DNA of 6,030 bases from Spirochaeta sp. (GCA_003454605.1 DMKD01000087.1:1-6030), one strand, 5' to 3'; counted from the stretch's first letter, positions 1 to 4,686 are shown. Made by a program: numbers and translations. Notes: generated by a model from the letters alone, not told the origin.

Positions 1-1
1 T

Positions 2-673
2 ATCAACTTCAATATTCATAAAGGTGAAGTATTCGGGATTTTCGGCCTGGTAGGTTCAGGAAGAACCGAAATCGTACGCGCTATTTACGGAGCCGATAAA
101 TTCGATTCGGGTGAGATATTCCTTTATGATAATAAAGTAAGAATTGCAGATCCGTCTGAAGCTATTAAAAAAGGAATTGGACTTCTCCCCGAGGATCGTA
201 AAAATGAGGGATTGACCCTTGATACCACAGTTGAAAACAACATTAACATGGCCTCATACAGAGATATCTCTAAAATGGGTTTCATCAATCTTAAGAAAGA
301 GAAGGAACGTTCACTTAAGCAGATTGAGGACATGAAGATTAAAACCCCTTCAGAAAAACAGCGGGTGGTGAACTTGAGCGGAGGAAATCAACAGAAGGTT
401 GTTATTGGTAAATGGCTCTGTTGCAATAGTAATATTTTCATTTTTGATGAGCCGACCGTGGGTATCGATGTTGGTGCCAAATCAGAAATATACAGGCTGC
501 TTGAAAATCTGCTCGCTGCCGGAAATGCGATAATAATGATCTCGTCCTATCTGCCTGAAATAATTGGAATTGCAGACAGGATTATGGTAATCCACGAGGG
601 TCAGCAGACGGGAATCGTCAAACGCGGCGATTACAGCGAAGAAAAATTACTTAAACTGGCTTCAGGCCTGTAA
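2..673 (+). CDS. Sugar ABC transporter ATP-binding protein, RbsA/MglA type (5'-partial, second ATPase domain)
   Basis: This is the C-terminal part (223 codons plus stop) of a double-domain ATPase that powers uptake of a monosaccharide such as ribose, xylose or galactose on the cytoplasmic face of the membrane. The reading frame enters from outside the window, so the true start is not visible. Seen directly: a degenerate Walker A, GLVGSGRTE, at codons 15-23, which lacks the usual lysine; the signature LSGGNQQK at 374-397; a Walker B ending FDEP at 443-454 followed by TVGID; and a switch region ISSYLPE in which serine stands where histidine is usual. Missing lysine and SSxLPE are known features of the second nucleotide-binding domain in the RbsA/MglA/XylG family, so these look native rather than decayed. 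The permease gene starts 21 bases after the stop, as expected of one operon. The family call is firm; the sugar is not known. Confidence 0.95.
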   Translation: MNFNIHKGEVFGIFGLVGSGRTEIVRAIYGADKFDSGEIFLYDNKVRIADPSEAIKKGIGLLPEDRKNEGLTLDTTVENNINMASYRDISKMGFINLKKEKERSLKQIEDMKIKTPSEKQRVVNLSGGNQQKVVIGKWLCCNSNIFIFDEPTVGIDVGAKSEIYRLLENLLAAGNAIIMISSYLPEIIGIADRIMVIHEGQQTGIVKRGDYSEEKLLKLASGL

Positions 674-680
674 TAAAATA

Positions 681-685
681 AGGAG
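681..685 (+). promoter_or_regulatory. Shine-Dalgarno site of the RbsC-type permease
   Basis: AGGAG lies nine bases before the ATG at 695 and fixes the start of the permease. The ten bases AGGAGAATAA (681-690) recur exactly on the minus strand at 2010-2001, also in front of an ATG. Confidence 0.85.
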
Positions 686-694
686 AATAATCCA

Positions 695-1639
695 ATGTTG
701 AAAAAATTAAAGGGATCTCAGTTTCCTGAGAGAAACCTTGTTATAATTCTTGTGCTGCTGATTGTTATTCTCAGCATCGCATCGAACCGTTTTCTCTCAT
801 ACAACAATATTATGAACCTGCTTCGTCAGACTTCGATTATCGGAGTTATCGCTGTAGGAATGACCTTCGTTATCATCTCGGCGGGAATCGACCTTTCTGT
901 AGGCTCAGTTCTTGCGTTCAGCAGTATTATTGTTGCGATGCTGATGAAAGCCGGCGTGCCTATTCCTCTGGCAATTGTTGTTGCGCTACTTGCAGGTACA
1001 TCGTTAGGCGTGCTTATGGGTATTCTGATTCATAACGGAAGTGTTCCAGCATTTATCGCCACCCTGGGCGGTATGACCATGGTTCGCGGTGCCGTCATGC
1101 TTATTTCTGGTGCCAGAAAGATTTCAGGCCTCCCTCCTGAGTTCAAGCATTTTGCGGTAGCCAAATTTTTCGGAATCCCGGGAATGGTATGGGTCTGGTT
1201 TCTTATTATAATAATCGGATTCATAATTGCAAAATACACAATATTCGGCCGCAACGTTTACGCCATCGGCTCCAACGAAGAGGCAGCACGACTGTCAGGA
1301 ATCAAAATTAGTAAAAATATCTACGGAATCTATGCCTTCTGTGCATTTACATCATCAGTAGCAGGAATCCTCATGACAACAAGACTCGGAAACGGCGTAC
1401 CTACATCAGGTACAGGTTATGAACTCGATGTTATTGCAGCGGTAGTAGTCGGCGGAGCTTCCCTCAGTGGCGCTGTAGGCTCAATTTTAGGTACTGTTCT
1501 CGGTACAATTATTATTGCTACAATCAGGAACGGTGGAAACCTTCTTGGAATTAATCCTTTCATCCTTGACATCACTGTCGGCGGTTTGATTGTTTTTGCA
1601 GTGCTCTTTGATCAGCTGAACAAGAAGAAAAGCCGTTAA
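695..1639 (+). CDS. Sugar ABC transporter permease, RbsC type
   Basis: This integral membrane protein of 314 residues would form, as a dimer, the channel of a ribose/xylose/galactose-type importer (BPD_transp_2 family). Its length is normal for RbsC-like proteins and it looks complete. Seen directly: hydrophobic segments at roughly residues 13-30, 45-63, 68-85, 90-112, 118-138, 163-180, 208-227, 245-275 and 285-305; the family motif DLSVGSV at 66-72; PAFIATLGG at 118-126; the cytoplasmic loop GRNVYAIGSNEEAARLSGI at 185-203, which is the typical ATPase-contact region; and GYELDVIAAVVVGGASLSG at 241-259. The start at 695 has a good Shine-Dalgarno site. The tail is basic (KKKSR). It follows the ATPase by 21 bases and is followed at once by terminators, so it is the last gene of the operon and the substrate-binding protein must be upstream of the window. 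The sequence does not reveal the transported sugar. Confidence 0.96.
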   Translation: MLKKLKGSQFPERNLVIILVLLIVILSIASNRFLSYNNIMNLLRQTSIIGVIAVGMTFVIISAGIDLSVGSVLAFSSIIVAMLMKAGVPIPLAIVVALLAGTSLGVLMGILIHNGSVPAFIATLGGMTMVRGAVMLISGARKISGLPPEFKHFAVAKFFGIPGMVWVWFLIIIIGFIIAKYTIFGRNVYAIGSNEEAARLSGIKISKNIYGIYAFCAFTSSVAGILMTTRLGNGVPTSGTGYELDVIAAVVVGGASLSGAVGSILGTVLGTIIIATIRNGGNLLGINPFILDITVGGLIVFAVLFDQLNKKKSR

Positions 1640-1649
1640 ACTTGATATC

Positions 1650-1680
1650 AAAACTGTCTAACGACAGTTTTTTTATTTTT
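1650..1680 (+). terminator. Intrinsic terminator of the sugar transporter operon
   Basis: A perfect 9-bp stem (1650-1658 with 1663-1671, arm AAAACTGTC) closes a TAAC loop and runs straight into a T-rich tract (TTTTATTTTTTT). It starts 11 bases after the permease stop codon. Confidence 0.9.
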
Positions 1681-1688
1681 TTCCCTCA

Positions 1689-1714
1689 CCCCGCCCCACC
1701 CGGCGGGGGTTTTT
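1689..1714 (+). terminator. Second, GC-rich tandem terminator
   Basis: The arm CCCCGCC (1689-1695) pairs perfectly with GGCGGGG (1702-1708) around a six-base loop, followed by GTTTTT. It lies directly behind the first terminator, so the pair would give tight insulation of the operon. The 3' side overlaps another palindrome, GGGTTTTTAAACCC (1707-1720), which could compete with it. Confidence 0.75.
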
Positions 1715-1725
1715 AAACCCATGAT

Positions 1726-1744
1726 CAGCAATTCTAAATTTGAC
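1726..1744 (+). repeat. Left terminal inverted repeat
   Basis: CAGCAATTCTAAATTTGAC, matching the inverted right copy at 17 of 19 positions. Part of it (CAATTCTAAATT, 1729-1740) also occurs as a direct repeat at 3817-3828. Confidence 0.65.
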
Positions 1745-1838
1745 TTTCGGAAGCGGTTGAAGAATTATTTGGAAGCCCGATTCTTAAAACAATCTTCTTT
1801 GCATTGTTGTTATTAACCCACTATACCGCTTCTGAAGG
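1744..1838 (+). other. Hairpin domain with possible three-way junction
   Basis: Bases 1744-1757 can pair with 1825-1838 at all 14 positions in RNA (12 Watson-Crick and two G-U). Two smaller hairpins fit inside: 1757-1766 with 1779-1788 (one mismatch plus a G-U pair) and AACAAT/ATTGTT (1788-1793 with 1803-1808, sharing one base with the former). It forms the left half of the candidate element. Confidence 0.4.
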
Positions 1839-1842
1839 AGCT

Positions 1843-1990
1843 GCAGCTCGCTATTTGGCAGTATTGATTAAATATCGCTTGCAGGTTACGGCGCCGATTA
1901 AAAATTTTGAGGTCTACCGAACATTTTTGATTGGGGCCGGAAAGTGCAGGCACAAGTTAAGTAATTATTTACTGCCAAATTGAGAATTGC
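1843..1990 (+). repeat. Long imperfect hairpin (148 nt)
   Basis: The arm 1843-1908 pairs with 1920-1990. By hand count, 48 of 66 positions of the left arm form Watson-Crick pairs and five more form G-U pairs. The outer part includes an 11-bp perfect stretch, ATTTGGCAGTA (1853-1863) with 1970-1980. The inner part keeps one register for 45 positions and includes CGGC/GCCG and a ten-base AT-rich stem (1896-1905 with 1923-1932). Only one five-base bulge (1965-1969) interrupts the register. No T-run follows, so it is not a terminator. Its 3' outer arm is also the right terminal repeat of the candidate element. Confidence 0.75.
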
Positions 1991-1992
1991 TG
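1974..1992 (-). repeat. Right terminal inverted repeat
   Basis: Read on the minus strand this is CAGCAATTCTCAATTTGGC, 17 of 19 identical to the left copy at 1726-1744. Confidence 0.65.
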
Positions 1993-2009
1993 GCCCATTG
2001 TTATTCTCC

Positions 2010-2037
2010 TATACATATGAAAAATGCATTGTATAAT
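2010..2037 (+). promoter_or_regulatory. Promoter of the aminopeptidase gene
   Basis: TATACA (2010-2015) is a four-of-six -35 box, followed after 16 bases by a perfect -10 box TATAAT (2032-2037). Transcription would be expected to start about seven bases later, at or next to the ATGs at 2041 and 2044, leaving almost no 5' leader. Confidence 0.6.
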
Positions 2038-2040
2038 TAA

Positions 2041-3294
2041 ATGATGAATATAGAAGAAAAAAAAGTATGGATGAAAAGATATGCTGAACTCCTGGTTAAA
2101 TTCGGCGTGAATATTCAGCGCGGTCAGAAACTGGTCTTTGCACTCCCTCATGAGGCAAGAGAATTCGGACTTCACGTTGTTGAGGCTGCTTATGAAGCAG
2201 GTTCAGGTCATGTGTTTATGTATTATTTCGATCATGAAATTTTTCATATTCAACAGCAGAAAGCTCAGATTGAGGTTCTGAAAGAGGGAGATAATACGAT
2301 CGAGAAAGCTCTTGGCCGATTAATCGATGAAGGTGCTGCTGTTCTCTTCCTTGTCGGAGCCCATCCTGAGGCGATGCCCGCAGATACTACCGACCAGCGA
2401 AAAAACGCATTTTTAAAGACATTTATGAATTCATTTAGTGAGATCCAGAACAGAAGGCGTTCGCAGATCACAAACAGCTGTCTTCCATTTTTCCCGACTC
2501 TCGAATACTCCGCCTATCTGTTTCCGGATCTCGAGCCTTCAGATGCACAATTACGTTTGATGGAGATGCTAACCCCGATCTTTAAGCTTGACAAAGAGAA
2601 TCCTGTGGCCGTCTGGCATGAGCATATTTCTAAGCTGAAAACCAGGGCAAATCTGCTTAACAGTTATGCGTTTGACAGCCTGCACTTCTCTGGCGGTGAA
2701 ACCGATCTGATGATTGGACTGGTAAAAGATCATATATGGTGCAGTGCTTTCGGAACAACCGAAAACGGAGTTGACTGTGCATTCAATTTCCCAAGCGAAG
2801 AACTGTTTACTGCTCCTGACTGGCGCAGAGCGGAAGGCAGCATTAGCTCAACCCGTGAGACTTTCACACTAGGATTTATGATTGATAAAGTGAGATTTGA
2901 TGTTCAGAAAGGCAAAATCATCAAAGAAGAAACAGACGGAGACTTAGCGCTGCTTAAAAAATTACTGAACCAGGATGCTCAGTCTAGATATCTCGGTGAG
3001 GTCGCATTGGTCTCTGAGGACAGCCCGATTGCAAGCCAGCCTATGAGTTTCAAAAATCTGCTGTTTGATGAGAACGCAGGCAGTCATATCGCTTTCGGCT
3101 CAGCCTACCCTCACTGCATACATAGCGGAGCATCTATGACCAAGGAAGAACTGCTAAACGCCGGAATGAATGTTAGCGAACAGCATATTGATCTCATTAT
3201 CGGTTCGAGAGAACTGTTAGTGACAGGCATCACTGCTGAAGGTAAAGAAGTGGAGATTATGACAAATGGGCTCTGGGCTGGCGAGTTTAGATAA
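2041..3294 (+). CDS. M29-family metallo-aminopeptidase (AmpS/AmpT-like)
   Basis: This 417-residue protein would remove N-terminal amino acids from peptides in the cytoplasm using a two-metal centre. The length is normal for the family (about 410) and there is no signal peptide. Seen directly: N-terminal YAELLVKFGVNIQRGQ (14-29), typical of M29; SGGETDLMIGL (217-227); PSEELFTAPD (251-260); YLGEVALV (317-324); DENAGSHIAFGSAY (343-356); and SEQHIDLIIGS (379-389). The expected metal and catalytic residues of AmpS/AmpT are therefore all present: E253 (or E254), E320, H349, Y356, H382 and D384. The start is uncertain. ATGs at 2041, 2044 and 2071 are all in frame, none has a good Shine-Dalgarno site, and the -10 box at 2032-2037 favours 2041/2044 on a leaderless or nearly leaderless mRNA. 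It sits alone: terminators and the palindromic element precede it and a separate promoter follows it. Substrate preference cannot be read from the sequence. Confidence 0.95.
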   Translation: MMNIEEKKVWMKRYAELLVKFGVNIQRGQKLVFALPHEAREFGLHVVEAAYEAGSGHVFMYYFDHEIFHIQQQKAQIEVLKEGDNTIEKALGRLIDEGAAVLFLVGAHPEAMPADTTDQRKNAFLKTFMNSFSEIQNRRRSQITNSCLPFFPTLEYSAYLFPDLEPSDAQLRLMEMLTPIFKLDKENPVAVWHEHISKLKTRANLLNSYAFDSLHFSGGETDLMIGLVKDHIWCSAFGTTENGVDCAFNFPSEELFTAPDWRRAEGSISSTRETFTLGFMIDKVRFDVQKGKIIKEETDGDLALLKKLLNQDAQSRYLGEVALVSEDSPIASQPMSFKNLLFDENAGSHIAFGSAYPHCIHSGASMTKEELLNAGMNVSEQHIDLIIGSRELLVTGITAEGKEVEIMTNGLWAGEFR

Positions 3295-3337
3295 GCAACA
3301 TGAACGATACATTTGAGCTAAGGGCAGTATCTTCATC

Positions 3338-3366
3338 TTTACTTCACACATTTTCCATCCTATAAT
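3338..3366 (+). promoter_or_regulatory. Promoter of the 101-residue protein gene
   Basis: TTTACT (3338-3343, four of six) and a perfect TATAAT (3361-3366) are separated by 17 bases. The start of transcription would fall near 3373, giving a leader of about 22 bases that contains the GGAGG ribosome site. Confidence 0.7.
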
Positions 3367-3381
3367 TAATGAGATATGTAT

Positions 3382-3386
3382 GGAGG
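3382..3386 (+). promoter_or_regulatory. Shine-Dalgarno site, 101-residue protein
   Basis: GGAGG, eight bases before the ATG at 3395. It fixes the start and makes this the best-equipped translation start among the two middle genes. Confidence 0.85.
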
Positions 3387-3394
3387 AATTATAA

Positions 3395-3700
3395 ATGATT
3401 TATCATGTCAGAGAGTATTGTTACACAGAAAATTATGCAGAGCTTTTCAAGGGTCTCATGGAGATGAAAGAGCACATTGAGAAAACCTATCCTGGAGTCA
3501 CCTGGACACCGATGTATAATCTTGACGGTGAACGGGGAAAGGTACAGATATTATCGTCATATTCGAGCATGGGTGAGTATGAAAAAATAAATGATCAAAT
3601 GGATGCGGATGAAACAATTTCCACACTTTTTATGAAGCAGATTAAAAACATCGACCTTGACATGCCTCCGGTTGATCATTTTTATCGGGGAATTTCATAG
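3395..3700 (+). CDS. Small protein, possibly of dimeric alpha/beta-barrel (NIPSNAP/ABM-like) fold
   Basis: The gene encodes 101 soluble residues with no signal peptide or membrane segment. I do not recognise a specific family. The pattern is compatible with a dimeric alpha/beta-barrel, ferredoxin-like domain. MIYHVREYCY (1-10) could be the first strand. A helix, AELFKGLMEMKEHIEKTYPG (15-34), follows. The segment GKVQILSSYSSMGEYEKIND (48-67) resembles the strand followed by 'Y-S-S-x-x-E' helix seen in NIPSNAP-type and antibiotic-biosynthesis-monooxygenase-type proteins. A final helix and strand could lie at 70-85 and 94-101. No catalytic residue can be assigned. The gene has its own promoter and strong ribosome site and lies 100 bp after the aminopeptidase, so it need not be co-transcribed. 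No clear terminator follows. That it is a real gene is well supported; the fold is an inference. Confidence 0.82.
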   Translation: MIYHVREYCYTENYAELFKGLMEMKEHIEKTYPGVTWTPMYNLDGERGKVQILSSYSSMGEYEKINDQMDADETISTLFMKQIKNIDLDMPPVDHFYRGIS

Positions 3701-3778
3701 TTTCCGGCATCATAGCAGGTCAATTATCGTTCTCTTTTGTACACTCACTTTATAGATATCTTTCATTATTTCTTTTAT

Positions 3779-3791
3779 GGGAGAATCTCCC
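3779..3791. repeat. Perfect 13-bp dyad GGGAGAATCTCCC
   Basis: Six bases on each side of a central A are fully symmetrical. As a hairpin it would be GGGAG/CTCCC with an AAT loop. It lies 79 bases after the small protein stop. It could be a protein-binding dyad or a weak RNA hairpin; nothing else supports a role. Confidence 0.4.
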
Positions 3792-4003
3792 GAATTAATT
3801 GGGATTTCTTATGATTCAATTCTAAATTAAATATAAGCAGCCCCGCTGGTATGACCGTCGACAGGCCCAACAATCAGCCATAAACATCTTTCTGAAGATA
3901 AAACTTAACGGACGATATCTTATAAATACTACATGACATTGAAGTCAGGAGATTTATTAACACAAATATAATTCCAGAACTGAGAACTTCAGTTATACTG
4001 AGC

Positions 4004-4099
4004 ATGTTCTTTGTATTTATAACCATGCTAATTCTTAAAATCTCTCTCACGATTGCCTCAATTATTACTCTGAATAACAAGAAAAGGATCTTTCAATAA
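4004..4099 (+). CDS. Doubtful 31-residue hydrophobic ORF
   Basis: From the ATG at 4004 the frame encodes 31 residues: one hydrophobic segment (MFFVFITMLILK onward, to about residue 23) and then a basic tail NNKKRIFQ. That is the layout of a single-span membrane peptide with a cytoplasmic basic end. The frame is open upstream to about 3926 without an ATG. AGGAG at 3947-3951 precedes an in-frame ATT at 3956 but is too close for comfort. There is no Shine-Dalgarno site before 4004. It may be a chance ORF in AT-rich sequence or the end of a decayed gene. Confidence 0.15.
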   Translation: MFFVFITMLILKISLTIASIITLNNKKRIFQ

Positions 4100-4111
4100 C
4101 CGCAGCAGTAG

Positions 4112-4483
4112 CTACCTGCTGACAACCAGCCGTTCAAACTCAAGCGTACGGTTTTGGAAATTAAGCAGATACCCCAATTCACACCCCGAAATATGCAGAT
4201 AATTGATTAGCTGAGCTTTGTGCGCTTCACCCAACGACCGTACCGACTTGAGCTCAAGAATTACCTGATTATTTACTACAAGGTCGGCGAGATATTCTCC
4301 CACAACATTACCCTTGTATTTAACCGTATAAGGAACATTATAGCCAACCATAAAACCCGCTTCTTTAAGCTCATAGTACAGAGCATTGTGATAACATTGC
4401 TCAAGCAACCCCGGACCGATGCCCTTGTGAACCCTGATACAGCAGCCAATTATTTGATAACTTAACTCTTTATGCAGAATCAT
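4112..4483 (-). CDS. GxxExxY family protein (PD-(D/E)XK nuclease-like fold)
   Basis: This 123-residue soluble protein belongs to the GxxExxY family, whose biological role is not established. The name-giving motif is visible as GLLEQCY (residues 25-31). Residues fitting a PD-(D/E)XK nuclease core are also present: E28, D67 in YLADLVV, E77-x-K79 in ILELKSV, and Q91xxxY95 in AQLINYL. A nuclease-type active site is therefore intact on paper. Length is normal for the family (about 120-130). I chose the start at 4483 because AGGAGG lies six bases before this ATG and the protein then begins where family members do. An in-frame ATG at 4573 would add 30 residues of poor character and bury the ribosome site. 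It is the only minus-strand gene here, convergent to the small protein gene and divergent from the ABC operon, and looks like a single-gene insertion between unrelated units. Confidence 0.9.
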   Translation of the reverse strand: MILHKELSYQIIGCCIRVHKGIGPGLLEQCYHNALYYELKEAGFMVGYNVPYTVKYKGNVVGEYLADLVVNNQVILELKSVRSLGEAHKAQLINYLHISGCELGYLLNFQNRTLEFERLVVSR

Positions 4484-4488
4484 ACCCG

Positions 4489-4494
4489 CACCTC
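4489..4494 (-). promoter_or_regulatory. Shine-Dalgarno site deciding the GxxExxY start
   Basis: On the minus strand AGGAGG lies six bases before the ATG at 4483. This selects 4483 over the longer in-frame start at 4573. Confidence 0.85.
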
Positions 4495-4510
4495 CTGAAT
4501 TTTTTATCTG

Positions 4511-4539
4511 TTCACAGTGTCCGCTTTTCTGATTGTCAA
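4511..4539 (-). promoter_or_regulatory. Possible promoter of the GxxExxY gene
   Basis: On the minus strand a perfect -35 box TTGACA (4539-4534) is followed after 17 bases by TGTGAA (4516-4511), a weak -10 box with three of six matches. The position would give a short leader of about 20 bases holding the ribosome site. The -35 match is convincing, the -10 is not. Confidence 0.4.
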
Positions 4540-4603
4540 ATAAAAAAACAGAAGGAGAATAAGATAAAACCATCCCTGTCGGGTACTCTTAAAACTTTTC
4601 AGT

Positions 4604-4621
4604 GCTCTCAGCGCTCTCAGC
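4604..4621. repeat. Perfect tandem 9-bp repeat
   Basis: GCTCTCAGC occurs twice in succession (4604-4612 and 4613-4621), with a poorer third unit (five of nine) just before it at 4595-4603. It lies in the divergent intergenic region, upstream of both neighbouring genes. Confidence 0.7.
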
Positions 4622-4654
4622 GGCCAACTATCTCTTAATAGTTTTTACCCAATT

Positions 4655-4684
4655 TTTACATTTAACCCTTGATTAAAATACCAT
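4655..4684 (+). promoter_or_regulatory. Possible promoter of the GldA/GldF-like operon
   Basis: TTTACA (4655-4660, five of six) and TACCAT (4679-4684, four of six) are 18 bases apart. Transcription would begin near 4691, inside the 4687-4707 inverted repeat. An alternative pair is TTGATT (4669-4674) with TAAATT (4692-4697). Neither is strong. Confidence 0.3.
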
Positions 4685-4686
4685 TC

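Larger units (their letters stand above)
1721..1983 (+). pseudogene. Broken protein-like reading frame across the palindromic element
   Basis: From an ATG at 1721 a 31-codon frame begins MISNSKFDFRKRLKNYLEAR and stops at 1814-1816. A different frame is open for 79 codons from 1744 to the TGA at 1981-1983. It includes a hydrophobic stretch (TIFFALLLL) and, towards its end, YRTFLIGAGKCRHKLSNYLL. A single frame change between the two would give a protein of about 85-90 residues. The longer frame has no ATG; its first start-like codon is TTG at 1804, without a clear ribosome site. I do not recognise the protein. Because the DNA is strongly palindromic, the open frame may be a by-product of the element or a chance event (79 open codons in about 300 bp is unusual but possible). 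Treat it as a relic rather than an expressed gene. Confidence 0.25.
1723..1993. mobile_element. Candidate MITE-like palindromic element with terminal inverted repeats
   Basis: The two ends of this intergenic stretch are inverted copies of each other. CAGCAATTCTAAATTTGAC (1726-1744) matches the reverse complement of 1974-1992 at 17 of 19 positions. The five bases CCCAT flank the unit on both sides (1718-1722 and 1994-1998) and could be a target-site duplication, although one end then carries two more bases outside the repeat than the other. Inside are a hairpin domain (1744-1838) and a long imperfect hairpin (1843-1990). No transposase is encoded. Seen: repeats, symmetry and flanking 5-mer. 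Known: short elements of this build (MITEs, palindromic elements) are moved by a transposase supplied elsewhere and often sit just after terminators. Inferred: that this one is or was mobile. It could instead be a structured RNA; other copies in the genome would decide. Confidence 0.55.
3701..4111. other. AT-rich intergenic stretch without a convincing gene
   Basis: About 410 bp lie between the small protein and the convergent GxxExxY gene. I see a 13-bp dyad GGGAGAATCTCCC (3779-3791), a CAGC/GCTG hairpin (3838-3848), ATCTT/AAGAT (3886-3899), AACTGA/TCAGTT (3978-3994) and CAGCAG/CTGCTG (4103-4121). None is followed by a T-run on either strand, so I do not call a terminator. A doubtful membrane ORF at 4004-4099 is listed separately. 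No tRNA or other RNA gene was recognised. Confidence 0.6.

Noticed and set aside
15..100. Inactivating mutation in the ATPase Walker A (no lysine)
   Set aside because: The GLVGSGRTE form is normal for the second domain of RbsA/MglA-type ATPases, so it is not evidence of decay.
1843..1990. Integron attC site, because of the palindrome and GTTAAGT at 1956-1962
   Set aside because: GTTAAGT fits the core GTTRRRY, but no matching RYYYAAC core stands at the opposite end and there is no cassette gene or integrase nearby.
1843..1990. 6S RNA or SRP (4.5S) RNA, because of the long hairpin
   Set aside because: There is no large central bubble as in 6S RNA, and the conserved SRP tip (GGAAG/GCAGCC with GGAA-type loop) is absent.
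1969..2175. 68-residue minus-strand ORF overlapping the aminopeptidase start
   Set aside because: It is antisense to a well-supported gene, has unnatural phenylalanine runs and ends inside the palindrome. Only its last nine codons, which have a ribosome site, were kept as an observation.
3874..4080. 68-residue minus-strand ORF in the AT-rich gap
   Set aside because: It has no ribosome site that I can see, resembles AT-rich random translation and matches no recognisable family.
4103..4121. Terminator of the GxxExxY gene at the CAGCAG/CTGCTG hairpin
   Set aside because: The stem spans the stop codon and no T-run follows on the minus strand.
4220..4465. 81-residue plus-strand ORF
   Set aside because: It is the antisense shadow of the GxxExxY gene, whose motifs and ribosome site are clear.
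4484..4573. 30-residue N-terminal extension of the GxxExxY protein
   Set aside because: The family normally starts near the ATG at 4483, which has AGGAGG at the right distance. The extension would translate through that site and the putative promoter.
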